Origin: Carnegiea gigantea
Lineage: Eukaryota > Streptophyta > Magnoliopsida > Caryophyllales > Cactaceae
Length of the DNA stretch: 64,000 nucleotides
Direction: 5' to 3'
NCBI GenBank assembly: GCA_029747015.1
Contig: JAKOGI010000122.1
Coordinates: 376,501 to 440,500 of the forward strand
Numbering within the stretch: the stretch's first letter is position 1; every line of letters begins with the position of its first letter. The position numbers were made by a program, and so were the translations under genes. Below the pieces are notes generated by a model, which saw only the letters and a list, made by a program, of their open reading frames with translations, was not told the origin of the DNA and searched no databases. This document shows positions 32,577 through 44,539 of this stretch, piece after piece.

Positions 32577-33830
32577 CTCGTTAAGAACAGGTGCTGGAAT
32601 GGTTCCTCAGAAGTGCTTAATTGGCTAAATACTCACCATAGTCGAAATAAAAGGGGACTAGGATTTGTAAATAGACCTGTTATTAGACCAGTTAACAAAA
32701 AATATGTTGAACTTCAAGAAAATATAATCTGTTTTCAGTGTGAAAAAAACTGGTCATTATTGTTGTGCTTGTCCGTTGAGAAAAAGAGCCATGGAGAGAA
32801 ACTCATTGTATGTTAAACAAGTATGGTTTAGAAAAGATGACTTAAACTCCATGTCAAAGAAAATGGGACCCAAGTGGAACTAGGTTCCCAAGAGAAACAC
32901 TTAGCTGTTTTGCAGGCTAAAGTGAGTGGAGGCAATCAACTATGGTTCTTGGATAGTGGTTGTTCAAGGCACATAACAGGAGGCAAATCAAAGTTCCTCT
33001 CACTTACAGCCTCTGATGGAGGAAGAGTAGCATTTGAAAATGGCAAATCTGGGAAAATTATCGGAGCAAGTAAGATAGGTAAATCACTCTCTCACTCTAT
33101 TGATCATGTGTGTTTGGTTGATGGGTTACAACATAATTTGCTAAGTGTGTCTCAATTATGTGATAGAGGTAATCACATTGAATTCCCTTCAGATCAATGC
33201 TTGATTACCAATGTCAATTCTGGTAGTGTTGTGTTGAGAGAGAAACGACACAACAATGTGTATAAAGTGTGTGTTCTTTCACTTTTCCAAAATCATTTGA
33301 CTTGTTTAAGTGCTCTTGATGATGATGTTATGCTTTGGCACAAGAGACTAGGTCATGCAAGCCTTTTTCTTCTGAATAAACTTATTTCTAAGGATCTAGT
33401 AGTTAGACTACCTTCCATCAAGTACAATAATGACAAGGTGTGTGACGCTTGTGCTAGAGAAAAACAGGTTAGGACTTCTTTCAAGTGTTAGCACTTCCCG
33501 ACCTCTTGCACTACTACATGTTGATTTATGTGGTCCTATGAGGATCACAAGTAGAGGTGGGAAGAGGTATGTGTTTGTTATAGTGGATGATTACTCTCAT
33601 TTCACTTGGACTTTATTTTTGGCATCAAAAGATGAATTTGAGAAGTTTCTTGTGCTTCTCAAGAAAATTAAAAAGAGAGTAGGACACTCATTAGTAAGTC
33701 TTAGGTCTGATCATGGCAAACAATTCGAAAACTCGATCTTCATTGATTATTGTAATGAACACGGTGTAGATCACAACTTTTTTTGCCCCCAGAACACCCC
33801 AACAGAATGGTGTAGTAGAGCGTAAAAATC
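32577..33830 (+). pseudogene. Copia element A gag end, protease and integrase N-terminal part
   Basis: After element B the frame resumes with WNGSSEVLNWLN and a damaged knuckle (IICFQC...). The protease frame (32874-33491) has LWFLDSGCSRHITG and runs into the GAG-pre-integrase domain (MLWHKRLGHASL, VCDACAREKQVRTSFK). The integrase starts at about 33430 in another frame, with HVDLCGPM and SLRSDHGKQFEN supplying the two catalytic Asp. A frameshift near 33785, in a T/C run, interrupts the core before the catalytic Glu. Confidence 0.82.
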
Positions 33831-34340
33831 GTACTCTGGAAGACATGGCTAGGACTATGCTTGTCGCTAGTGCTCTTCCTAGGAACTTTTGGGTAGAGGC
33901 GCTGAATACATTATGTTACATTATTAATAGGTGCATGATCAAACCTGCACTCAACAAGACTCCCTATGAACTTTTCAAAGGATGAAAGCCCAATATTATG
34001 CACTTGAGAGTGTTTAGTTGCAAATGCTGTGTGCATAATAATGGGAAGGAACCCTTGGAAAAGTTCGACCCTAGAAGTGATGAAGCCATATTCGTAGTGT
34101 ACTCCTCACATAGTAAGGCCTACAAAATTTTTAACAAACGAACCTTGTGTGTTGAGGAAAGTGTGCATATATTGCTTGATGAGACTAACTCCTTGATTGA
34201 GCATGATACACAGGATGAAGAGTTTGAACTTGGTCTTATGAGAAAAGACCTCTCGCTCACTCAAAGCTCCATAGTTGATAAAGGTAAGACTCCTGAAGGT
34301 GAACCAAATCCTAGAATTGATAATTTGGAAGGTGGGTAGG
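33790..34340 (+). pseudogene. Copia element A integrase C-terminal part
   Basis: After the frameshift the translation shows NGVVERKNRTLEDMART, with the catalytic Glu, then CYIINRCMIKPALNKTPYEL, a stop near 33983, and MHLRVFSCKCCVHN. YSSHSKAYKIFNKRTLCVEE and an acidic tail follow. It is homologous to 27592-28710 of element B on the other strand. Confidence 0.82.
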
Positions 34341-34399
34341 GAGCAAACCAGTCAAGGGGAAGCATTGTTGAACCTAAATAGAACCGGCCCACTCAATCC

Positions 34400-35228
34400 A
34401 ATTATCTACGAACTGATATGGGAACAGGAGAGATTGGTAAGTGTATCTGTAGATTCATTTATTCCACAATCCTGAAAGCACCAGAGCTCACACCCCCCTT
34501 GACCAGATCGTGTCTGACATTAATACAGGGGTGTAAACTAGATCCAAACTCAGAAATTTATGTGCCTTCTATGCTTTTCTATGTAACATTGAGCCAAAGA
34601 ATGTTTATGAAGCCCTTGCAGATTCTGACTGGGTTACTGCTATGCAACATGAGCTTCATCAGTTTGAAAGGAACAAGGTTTGGCACCTTGAACTAAGGCC
34701 TAAGGACAGATCGATAATTGGCACCAAGTGAGTGTTCAAGAACAAACTGGATGAGTTCGGAACAGTCACTGGGAATAGGGAAGATTATGCTAGATCCTTA
34801 GTTGATAGAAAAAGTACCTCAGGTATGGCTCATTTTGTTGGACCTTGTTTGGTCTCTTGGGCAACCAAGAAACAACACTCCGTTGCCATGTCCACAGTAG
34901 AAGCCATGTATATAGCAGCAGTTTCTTGTTGTGCTCAATTGTTATGGATAAGGCAACAGCTGAGGACTTTTTTGTTAACACGGGATGCATTCCTATATTT
35001 TGTGATAACACAAGTGCAATTAACATTGCCAAAAACCCATGGCAACATAAAAGGACTAAGTATATTAACATACGTCATCATTTTTTGAGAGATAATGTTG
35101 AAAAGGGCTTAATTTCAATGAATTTTTGTGCCACTGATAAGTAAATTGCTGACATCTTTACCAAGGCACTGAGTAGAGAGCAGTTTGAGAGGAATAGACT
35201 TAAATTGGGAATGATTAAAAGAACTTGA
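34400..35228 (+). pseudogene. Copia element A RT remnant fused to RNase H
   Basis: The linker and first part of RT are present up to FKNKLDEFGTVTGN (near 34775). The sequence then jumps to DYARSLVDRKSTSG, the RNase H domain. About 885 bp present in element B, including the YVDD active site, are missing. The junction near 34780 lies inside one open frame (34732-35088). RNase H continues as VSWATKKQHSVAMSTVEA and, in another frame, FCDNTSAINIAKNPWQHKRT, to a TGA at 35228. Without RT this element can move only with help from another copy. Confidence 0.82.
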
Positions 35229-35685
35229 GCATACTTGTTTAACCCCAATGATTGACTGGCTAAGGGTTTTAGGCCAAATAAATTGTTACAATGGATGCAT
35301 TCAATTTTTGTGCTTTTACTGGCATATGTGTGGAATGTAACATACTGACACTCGTTGAGGTCTAGTGATATTGCCCTTAGTGTCCTGAGACACCGAACTT
35401 TTAATAGCAAGAACAGAGTTTAGGAACAGACCTGACAACTGTTTATATCATATGCTGACCAAGTGGCGTTCTTAAAATGTTGGAAACCGAAATTTTCTCT
35501 TTCATTACACCTAACCTATGATTTATACCATACCTAGCATAATGATGTGCTACATGCAAAACATTCTCTCTCCAAGAAGGGCCAAAATACACTCTCCCAT
35601 TAAATCCCTCGATTTTCAGGGCACTCATGCTCACCATCAAATCCCTCCACTCTCTCTCTCTCTCCATAACCCATCCATCCATCCA

Positions 35686-35716
<31 letters not shown>

Positions 35717-35789
35717 ACCAAGGCCCGATTTCCCTCTCCTTCCTTAAACCCTTCAAAAACCTAACCCCAACTCACCTCAAGTCCTCACA
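35229..35789 (+). other. Spacer between pol and third ORF of element A, with CT microsatellite
   Basis: Non-coding spacer of about 560 bp. It contains CT runs at about 35648-35665 and 35690-35715 around CATC repeats, directly upstream of the third ORF. A pyrimidine tract here could serve a splice acceptor for expressing the ORF, but that is only a suggestion. Confidence 0.5.
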
Positions 35790-37614
35790 ATGGTAAGAAC
35801 TCATGGCGGTCAAGCATCCTCCAAGTGCAAGACGTCTCACCCAAGATCACCACGAGACCAACTATCAAGAAAAAGGGGCAGAATTGGGATGAGTTCTGAG
35901 GGAATATCACTGGCACCTTCATCTCCACAAATCATGTTGATTAGTATGGAAAAACCTCCCTCACCTTTTTTTTCGATTACTCCCTCTATTTTTGGGTTCT
36001 TGAAAAGCTTGGACTTAAGATCAGTAGAGTTGAACCTTGATATGGTACCTTTGGTATACCCACATGTGGGCTGGGAGATTGTGGTGTATGACCCAGTTGT
36101 GGCTGAGTCTAGATTAAGGGGGAACGAGGGCAAATTAGTTGGGAAGTCTAAGGATTATGATGTTGGACATGTTGATAATGAATTTGTTGTTGAAGATGCT
36201 GAGGATAGTGATGAGAATGAACCACTTTTGTGGTTCAAACGAACTGTTCTAACCCAGCCCCAAACCACAACCAAACCGACCTTTAAATGCAAAAGAAAGA
36301 GCACCGCCTCACCCAATGTACCTGTTACTGCATCCTTATCACGACCTTAAACTCGAAATTCGTGTCCTCCCACTGTGCTGCCCCTGCCAGAAGACAGTAT
36401 TGAAAGCCCTATCAATCAGACCAAATCGGCTCTTAAATCCTCCAAAACACCCACCAAAGCACCCCTCAAACCAGTTCCATCCAAGAAACCTGTCCAAAAA
36501 TGGGTTGCCCCAGAACAAGTATCTAAACTGGTTGAAGAAACTAATGCATCCAAGAAGAAGAAAATTAGAAAAACTATAACACTTGCTGAGAGATATGAGC
36601 ATTTCCTCCAGAAATCTGTGGTTTGGGGGAAGGTAGTTAAGGTGTCATACTTTCAGGAATAGGGGCTAGGGGTGTTCTTAGAGAAGTTGGAAGCTCAGGA
36701 ATGGTTAGACCTGTTCACTGATACTAAGAAAGAATGTTTAGTTCCAGACTTGGCTGAGTTTTATATGAACTGTGTTGTCACCAATGGAGTGGTGACAAGC
36801 ACAGTTAATGATCATGACCTACAGTTTGATGCTAAGAAGTTAGGTGAGTTACTTGGGGTGTCGTCCGAAGGTTTTGATGTGTATGTGCGAGAGGACAAGA
36901 GCGCCTTAGGTGAAGAACGGCTGTTGGAATTAACCCAGAAGCTAGCCTAAAAACCCCATTTGACTATGTCCCGGTCTATGAGAGAGGGGGAAATGATACC
37001 ATTGCATCGACTATTGTTTTGGTTTGTGATTAAGAATACTGTTTCCCGAGGTCAGGGACATAACCTTGCTGATCCCATGGACATGTGCTACACTGATTTG
37101 TTGGATAGGGGTGACCAAATTAACTTACCCGCAATCATGATTAGCCATATTGGGAGAATTGGACCAAATTAACTTGCCTGCAATCATGATTAGCCATATT
37201 GGGAGAATTGCCAACACATCCAAGGATCATGACATGGGGTATGGGTTCTTGCTGACGTCAGTGTTTGAGAAACTTGGGATTCCCTTACAGAAGGGAATAG
37301 GCTTTCAGGGCAGTGATGAGATTGGCAACAGCATGTTGATTAGGTGTGATTTCAAAGTGACAAAAGGCGGCAGTGCAACTTCAGAACACGGGCTTCGAAC
37401 ACCACTTGGACCTGTTCTTAGTGAAGCCTTCACATCCAGCATTCCCATAATTGATACACTATTGCAGGACCAGATTACATTGAAGGGGGAGATAGCTGAA
37501 GTAAAGAAGGCGCTTACGGAGGAAAAGGCTCTCAATGCCAAACGTCACGAGGATCTATTGGGTGCCCTTCTTGCCCTCACGGCCAAATTCCCTCCTCCAC
37601 CTTCCTTTACCTGA
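35790..37614 (+). pseudogene. Third ORF of copia element A (putative plant transposon protein domain)
   Basis: It starts at ATG 35790 (MVRTHGGQASSK) and ends at TGA 37614. The order mirrors the ORF in element B: basic N-terminus, SIFGFLKSLDLRSVELNL, acidic linker, basic Lys/Ser/Pro region, then the globular domain (about 36670-37300) with EFYMNCVVTNGVVT, GELLGVSSEGFDVYVRED, LLFWFVIKNTVSRGQ and INLPAIMISHIGRI, and a C-terminal coiled coil (LKGEIAEVKKALTEEKALN). Frame changes occur near 36330, 36660, 36950 and 37160. The last is caused by a 49-bp tandem duplication. Function is unknown; no membrane segment is seen. Confidence 0.75.
37113..37210 (+). repeat. 49-bp tandem duplication inside the third ORF of element A
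   Basis: The segment starting GACCAAATTAACTT and ending GGGAGAATTG occurs twice in a row, at 37113 and 37162, with few differences. Because 49 is not a multiple of three it breaks the frame. Confidence 0.8.
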
Positions 37615-37891
37615 ACCTGTTCCTTTCCCTGTTTCCAACACTATTTTTCAAACACTTGATTTTGTATGTGACTACTAATGGTTTATGGCTGTTTTTGGAT
37701 GGTTAATGCATTTATGCTATAACTTTACTTGTTGCATGTGTTATTTGTTTGTGAGTGACTCGGATGGCCAGTATCATCACTGTACCATATACTTAAGTGT
37801 ATCGCTGTTATTTCTCGCATTATCGCTTTGATGGTGATTGCATCCACACTAGATTTAAACTTCCAGCCTCCTCATACTTTTCGATGATGTC

Positions 37892-38081
37892 AAAAGGGGA
37901 AAGATGAGTATGACCTTGTTTCGATTAGTTTGCTTAGTTTAAGTTGATCTCTTAACTCTTGTTTTCTCTCTAGTATGAGGGTGGATAATTGTTTTAACAC
38001 TAATGTATTTGTCCTGTCTCACTATTAATTGTCATTGATAACTTACGGTCACTTGGTTTGTCATCATCAAAAAGGGGAAAA
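37892..38081 (+). other. Two polypurine tracts of element A
   Basis: AAAAGGGGAAAGATGAG at about 37892 and AAAAAGGGGAAAA at 38069-38081. Both follow a TCATCA/GATGATGTC-like context. The second directly precedes the 3' LTR if that LTR starts at 38083. Confidence 0.6.
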
Positions 38082-38082
38082 T

Positions 38083-39473
38083 TATTGCCCCAATTAATGT
38101 GTAAGGTTTTAATGATGACAATCCAAATGAACTAGTCAATATGTTGTACTTGAGATTAGGTGTTGTGCTTTAGTTGAGTGTTAACATAGGATCTAGAAGA
38201 ATACTTGGAGCAGTTTGAATGAGCGCGGAGCATCAAAGTCGATATATACACAAGAAGTCCAGCTGATAAGAACAGTATGAGAACATTGCCTTAGAACAGT
38301 TCTGAGCACAGAACATGGAACATCAAAATCATATCCAAGGAGTTCAGCTGATAGCAAGAGTCTTAGGCTTAGCATTGGTTTTATTTTTCAGATTCTTGTT
38401 GATATGCCAATTAGAAGGCCTTAACTTAGCGTTTGCTTTGAAATGTTTTTAAGTACTTCAGAATACTACCTCAGAACAATTCTGAGAAGTCAGGTCTGCG
38501 GTGTTCTAACGTCAAAGATAAAAAACGAATTTTAAGATTTTAGAATGATCTTTTTTTACTGACGATTTTCTTGAAAATAATTAGGATTAATTTCCCTGTG
38601 TCAGTTAGGTCTAAAACGATTTTCTCCTTAAAGATAATGTTGAGAGATTTTTCTGTAGAATCTAAAAAACATTTCTTCCCTTAAAAAGTACTTTTGAAAG
38701 ATCTTTGAAAGATTTTATCCTATCTTTTAAGAGAAGAATATCAAATGGAGAAATTATAAGGAGCTTGGCTACTAAGTTGCTAAGTGGGTGTGGAATTCTC
38801 TTTGCCCTACTCTTGTGCCATATGCGCCACACTATTTAAGTCTCCTCCTTCTCTAGTTTTTCTTAAGGCTTTCCAACGGTTTAAAATTCTCTTTGTGAGT
38901 CTAAATTTTCTGAGAGAAAACCTTCAAAGAGAGTGCTAAATCGAGTCTTTCATATTGGCATAATAGGGATCGTATTGTACCTTACATTCAGTTTGTCTAG
39001 AAGCATTCAAGTAAGGTATCTTGCTATTTCTTTTTTCATCACTGAATCCAGAAATTGTCCAAGTCTTAGGAGACATTAGACGTGGTCTCTTAGGAGACGT
39101 TGCACGTGTTGTCCGTATTGTCCAAGTCATTGGACGTGGTCTCTTAGGAGACGTTGGACATGGTGTCCGTGTAACAAGGGTCTCGGGGTAGACTAGTTAC
39201 GTGTGTTACGTGTGTAACGAATTCGGCCCGTTTAGTGAAAGTGTCACTGAAATCCCATAGTGGTAGGTCGTGGTTTTTACACCTCAGTTGGACCAGAGGT
39301 GGTTTTCCACATAAAAATATTGTGTCTTCTTTATTATTTCCGCAATTAGTTTTGTTTCTGCTTCACTCCAAACACTCAATCCAAACAGTTTTCACGGGTG
39401 TTCTAAAACAATCAGAAAAGTTGGTAGACACAATTCACCCTCCTCTTGTGTCCTTGGGCGATTAATTCTAACA
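38083..39473 (+). repeat. 3' LTR of copia element A
   Basis: Partner of 19022-20354. It is 58 bp longer, mainly because CGTGGTCTCTTAGGAGACGT occurs twice, at about 39081 and 39135 (period about 54 bp). It ends ATTAATTCTAACA, as the 5' LTR does. Confidence 0.85.
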
Positions 39474-40514
39474 ATTAAATTAAGGCAACTACAATGGAGT
39501 TCTATACTATTTAACAAGTGACATTAATAATGAGTACATACAAAAAGTTGGAAAAGACACCTTCAAGTGAAAAGTAATTTGAGCTTTGGAAACTTTAACT
39601 TAAGTTCTCAATCATATAGGATAAAGTAGTAAGCACACTTAATATGTTGAACATTACCACATCAACAAGATATAATCACTTATACAAAAGATAAAGAAAA
39701 TGAACAAAGTAATTCTATAATCAGTCACTAATGACATATACTTGTATAATTGCACATGCCATTTTTACAAAATGTTTCCGATACTCCCTTAAATAGCCAC
39801 CAACTTTGCAAACATTAAATGCTAGAATAGATTTATAATAAAATATCTCATATTTAGTATAAAAGCCTTATCCTCTTACTAGTATTGATTTACACAAAAT
39901 GCGTGCAAGCCACTAAAAATTATGTATCAAAATAATTACAATGATTTTTTTAAATGATATAAATTAAGATTATGGCGTTGATATTTATGTTTAGTCCAAC
40001 GTGGGGAGGCAAATAAGAGAAGGATAGATGTAAATAAATAAATTAAAAAAAGGACATCAACCATTTTGTCAAAAACATACCTTCCTCTAATGTCAACATA
40101 TTAATAGACTTGAAAGAAGCAAATTAAGTGTTCAAAAGCATATATTAATAATGGCATAATAAACATAAGTAAAGATTTTAAAATAGTTTCAATAGAAAAG
40201 GTAGTTTTAAAAAATTATCTTATGAAACGGAAAGCAAACTTTGATTTTTTAATATAGCTATTATTATATTAGATAAGATAGATTTGGTTTGGGTGGTACT
40301 AAACTTACACCTATGATTACATTATCCAAAGGCATCTAACCAAAAAGGAAAAAAACACAGTTTCTATATCAAATACTATCTAAAAATAGTGTAAAAGGAG
40401 GAAAATTTTATAGTTAAAATGTCCAACAAAATTACATGAGGAAGATGGGAATCCTGATATCATCGAACATGTACAACAACAAGATCAAATAACAGATTTA
40501 GGAATTTAGAAAAA
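39474..40514. other. Unassigned AT-rich DNA between the copia and gypsy elements
   Basis: About 1 kb with no ORF of note and no repeat I can match. Probably host intergenic DNA. Confidence 0.5.
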
Positions 40515-41900
40515 TGATGACTAAGCTCATATCCCCTCTTTCGTTCATTTTCCCTAACTCTCCTTTGATTTAGAGGGATTTGACCATATAATGCCTCTTC
40601 TAACATCGTTACCTTATTTTAATCCCTTTCTAACTTTCTGAAGGTGATTTCAAGGTATTTAAGAAGAGGGGCAGCTAAAACCTGAAAATAGGCAAGGCGA
40701 GAGCAAGGATGATCACCCAAAGGCTTGAGAGAAGTAAGTGAGCAAGGCAAAGATGAAGTTTCTAAGGCACAAGGATAGGCAACGGCCGTTCCGCAGTTGA
40801 CGGCCTGACCGTCGCTCGCCTGCAGGTTTCTAGGAGATGGCAACGGCCGTCATCTTCATAATAGGCAGGTCGTTATTATGTCATTGGACACCCCTGCTAG
40901 GCGACGACCAAGGTGTCTTCAAGGCGACCCCTGTCACATTTTCCAATTTACTTAGCTTATAAATACCCTGTTTTACCTAATTACGGGCATGCTAGATTTT
41001 CCTCTTGTAAAAGCACTTTAACCACTTTCTATGCTTAATTTTAGGGTTAAGAATGATTAGGGTTCTTGGATTTTGGTTGATTGAAGATCTTGAAGACTTT
41101 CATTCTACGTTCAATTAATCTAAGCTTGTTCTTCTTTCTTTCTCTTTCCCTCTTTAGTTGGTTTTGTTTAGCTTCTTTGATCATGCTGGGTTGTGATTGT
41201 TGGATTGTTGAGATGATGACTAGTGAGTAATTTCCTCAAGTTGGGCTAGGGATTAGGAGCTAGGATGACATAATAAACTTGATGTGAACTTGTCTTACCT
41301 TAATTTCCAAGTTATTTAGGGGTCTTATTCTCTACCTACTAAGTACTCGATAAACTGCACGAAAGGACATTTCATCCAATACTTAGGGTGAATAATCACA
41401 CTGAGAGGTGGGTATTCGCCCTTTGTGGATAGAAGAAGAGAGAACAAGTCTTGGGTATGAAAATAACCCAAGGCCTTATTATGTGCAAGTTGGCAATATT
41501 CAGCGTTAACCTTCAAGTCCCCATGAAAATAGACGGGCTTGGTGATTAAGGTTACCCTTGCTATTTGAAAAGAGGCTTGGGCAGTCTTAAACAAGCCAAT
41601 CACCCCCTTAATGAATCATTTATCGATTAAGTCAAGCTTGGGAATCCATGCCTAGTATGAACAAGTAGCCACTAGTGACTAATCCCTCAACCCAAGTTCT
41701 TCCCCTAATTGAATTTTAGACTGCTATTTTGCCTAGCCTTTGTTTTTTTTCACTCTCAAACTTACTCTTCACCTCTCTAGATTTGGCCTAATCACTAAGT
41801 TAGGTATCCTAAAGTCTTGTTCTCAATGGACGACCCCCAAGTATGCGGTGATAGACCATTCACTTGCGGTATAAATTTAAAGCTTATTTCCAAGCGATCA
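40515..41900 (+). repeat. 5' LTR of the Athila-type element
   Basis: It shares long blocks with 51750-53127, for example GAGGGATTTGACCATATAAT and CACTTTCTATGCTT. It begins TGATGA, with a short deletion after it compared with the 3' LTR, and ends GCGATCA. A GC-rich block near 40780-40930 has inverted ACGGCCGT words and TAGGCGACG. Confidence 0.88.
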
Positions 41901-41906
41901 AGTTTT

Positions 41907-41925
41907 TGGCACCGTTCCTAGGGAA
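41907..41925 (+). other. Primer binding site of the Athila-type element
   Basis: TGGCACCGTTCCTAGGGAA lies six bases after the LTR. It resembles the TGGCGCCGTTGCCGGGGA site, tRNA-Asp type, that I recall for Athila/Tat elements, with several changes. Confidence 0.65.
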
Positions 41926-42048
41926 CAAGATTCCTTATGTATCATAACTTGAAGTGTGGTTGGAGGCTAGAGTTCTTTTTAATTTTTTTCCTTTGTTGTC
42001 ATTTCTTTCTTGAGTCGGCTTACATCCTTTGGTAGTACTTGTCGTTGC

Positions 42049-43878
42049 ATGCACAAGAAAAGTCAAGATTCAGGTGATTTGATTCTATTTAATCCTGAGA
42101 TCGAAGCCACTCTCTGGGCTCTCCGATGGCATGTACGAAGTCAAACTAGGGAATGAAGCCAAATTCAAGAAGCCAACATGGATCCCGCCACAACACCATT
42201 GAGGCACTTCGCGATGCCCGATCTAAATGCCATCCCATCTAGCATCGTGAAACCTTCCGTCAAGGCCAATAATTTTCAGTTCAACCCAGCATTCATTACC
42301 CTATTTCAACAAGACCAATTTGGAGGATACCCAATGGAGAACCCCAACAACCACATTGCTTCTTTCTTGGAGAAGTGTGACACTATCAAGATGAATGGGG
42401 TCTCTAACGATGCCATCCGGTTTAGGCTATTCCCATTCTCCTTGAAGGACAATGCCAAGCCTTGGATTTTGAACTCGAATGTCAATTCGTTCACTACTTA
42501 AGATGGTCTCTCCAAAGCGTTCTTGTGCAAGTATTTCCCCCTCGGGAAGACCGCCAAACTCTGGAATGATATCACCTCCTTCTCTCAAATAGAGAATCAG
42601 TCTCTCTATAAAGCATGGGAGTACTTTAAGGAGCTCCAATGGGAGTGCCCTCATCATGGCATCCTGGATTGGTCGTTGGTGCAAACATTCTATAACAGTC
42701 TTCAACAACCGATGAAGATCTCAATTAATGCTGCCGCTAGAGGTGCTCTTGTAGCCAAACCCATCAATGAAGCCAAACAAGTACTTAAAGATATGGCATC
42801 CAATAACTACCATTGGGCAAGTGAAAGGGGACTCCCCAAATGAGACGGAAGGCATGAGGTTGATGCCTTTACTATGCTTACAAGTAAGGTTGACGCACTT
42901 TTTCAAAAGGTAGATCAACATGAACATACTCCTTCTCACAGTGGCACCCTTAGTGGGTCAATTGGACAAGCTTGCGTTTGTGAAGTGTGTGGAATTTAAG
43001 CGCATAGTGAGAATGAGTGTCATCTTAGCCATTCATTTTAAGTTCTCATTGTTGAACAAGCTAATGCCCTCCATAACTTCAACAACACCCCCGACTTCAA
43101 TACCTTCAATCCGGGTTGGAGACACCCACCGAAACTTCTCCTACAAAATCCAAATTCCGCTCCTCACCACCCCTCACAAAATCATCCTAACCCCCCCAAT
43201 TGTTTATACCGTGCCCCTCAATTTTAACCTCCATAACCTCCAACTCAAAAGTCCAACTTGGAGAGCATGATAGAGGGCTTCATTCAAACTCAAAGTAAGA
43301 TAAATGAGGCTTTTGGTGAGTCCGTGAGCAAATTCAATGCCGAGTTTAAGAGCTTGTCCATACACCAAAAGATGATGGAGACTCAATTGGCTCAAATTGC
43401 TTAACAAGTGAGCCACTTGTCTTGACCTCTCAAGCACCTTCCAGGCCAACCGGAAGCCAACCTCAAGGAGCAAATGCATGTCGTCATGTTAAGGAGTGGA
43501 AAACAACTTGAAGAACCACAAGGGCCTCAAAGGGAGGCGGATGAAGGGTTGGCCAAAGAGAAGGGTAAGGAAATGTTAGCAGAAAAGGATGATTTGGTCT
43601 CGGAAATAGGAGAGCAAGACAAGCATGAGGAGACCACAAAGCCTAGGTCGGTTGAGCCCTATCAACCACCAGTTCCTTTCCCTCAAAGACTTGCCAAGGC
43701 CAACCTTGAGGCCAAGTTTGGAAAATTTCTAGGGGAGCTTAAGAAATTACAAATCAATATCCTATTTTTAGATGTCATCTTCTGCAATGCCCTCTTATAC
43801 CAAGTTCCTAAAAGAGATGCTCTCCAACAAAAAAAATTTTCAAGAAAATGCCACGGTTTCACTCACGAAGGAGTGTAG
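42049..43878 (+). pseudogene. Athila-type gag
   Basis: The first ATG at 42049 gives MHKKSQDSGDLILFNPEIEA, which fits an Athila gag start. A stop near 42150 follows; the frame goes on with MDPATTPLRHFAMPD (42178) and the Gag core (MNGVSNDAIRFRLFPFSLKD, then GKTAKLWNDITSF and CPHHGILDWSLVQTFYN). A zinc knuckle CEVC...HSENEC near 42977-43020 has a stop inside it. The C-terminal region carries MLRSGKQLEEPQGP and YQPPVPFPQRLAKAN, typical of the gag-protease linker in Athila. Stops near 42499, 42841 and 43400 and frame changes disable it. Confidence 0.82.
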
Positions 43879-44300
43879 TGCAATCCTCCAAACAAGATCC
43901 CTCCTAAGCTCAAAGACCTAGGGAGTTTCTCCATTCCTTGTGCCATAGGGGATATCACCATAAGTCAGGCCCTATGTGACCTTGGGGTAAGTGTAAGCAT
44001 TATGCCCCATTCAATATGCAAGAGGCTTCAAGTGGGGGAACTCAAGCCCACCACAATTGCAATCCAACTTATGGATCGTTTCGTAAAGTATCCTATTGAA
44101 GCTCTAGAGGATGTGCCTCTTTAAGTTGGGAAATACTTCATCCCTTATGACTTCATTGTCATGGAGATGGAGGAGGAGCTCCAATACCTATCATCCTAGG
44201 GCGCCCTTTCCCAGCCACGGCGGGTGCAATTATTGATGCTAAAAATGGGAAGCTGTCCCTATAAGTTGGTAAGGAGAAGCTTAAATTTAATCTTTCACAA
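43879..44300 (+). pseudogene. Athila-type aspartic protease
   Basis: The translation has KIPPKLKDLGSFSIPCAIGD, then ALCDLGVSVSIMP at about 43970-44010, with the Asp-Leu-Gly of the active site, then ICKRLQVGELKPTTIAIQL. Stops occur near 44122 (a Gln position by context) and 44198. It would mature the Gag-Pol polyprotein. Confidence 0.8.
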
Positions 44301-44539
44301 GCTATAACTTCTCCGTCCCTAGAGGATGTGTGCTACCGGGTTGATTTCCTTACAAAGGTAGTACTTGAGAATATGGGAACTCTTAGCCCTCCCACGGACC
44401 CTCTTGAGGAGTGCTTGATTGGATTTGTGGCAATGTGGTTGACCCTTACCCAGATAAAGAAGTTGGAATCTATGCCAAGGTCTTCACCTTGGCCCAACCA
44501 TACCTCCTTAAACACTAACCAAGGGAGGATCTTAATGTG

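Larger units (their letters stand above)
19022..39473 (+). mobile_element. Ty1/copia retrotransposon A (Sirevirus-like), interrupted by element B
   Basis: Direct LTRs at 19022-20354 and 38083-39473 flank a tRNA-Met type primer site, gag, pol (protease, integrase, a remnant of RT, RNase H), a third ORF and polypurine tracts, all on the plus strand. Without the 10.98-kb insertion of element B the element is about 9.5 kb. Gag with zinc knuckle and a long coiled-coil C-terminus, large LTRs, two polypurine tracts and an extra ORF after pol point to the Sirevirus (SIRE/Maximus) lineage. Gag and RT carry internal deletions, so it is non-autonomous. No exact 5-bp target duplication is visible (TTAAT near the left edge, ATTAA on the right). 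Confidence 0.85.
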
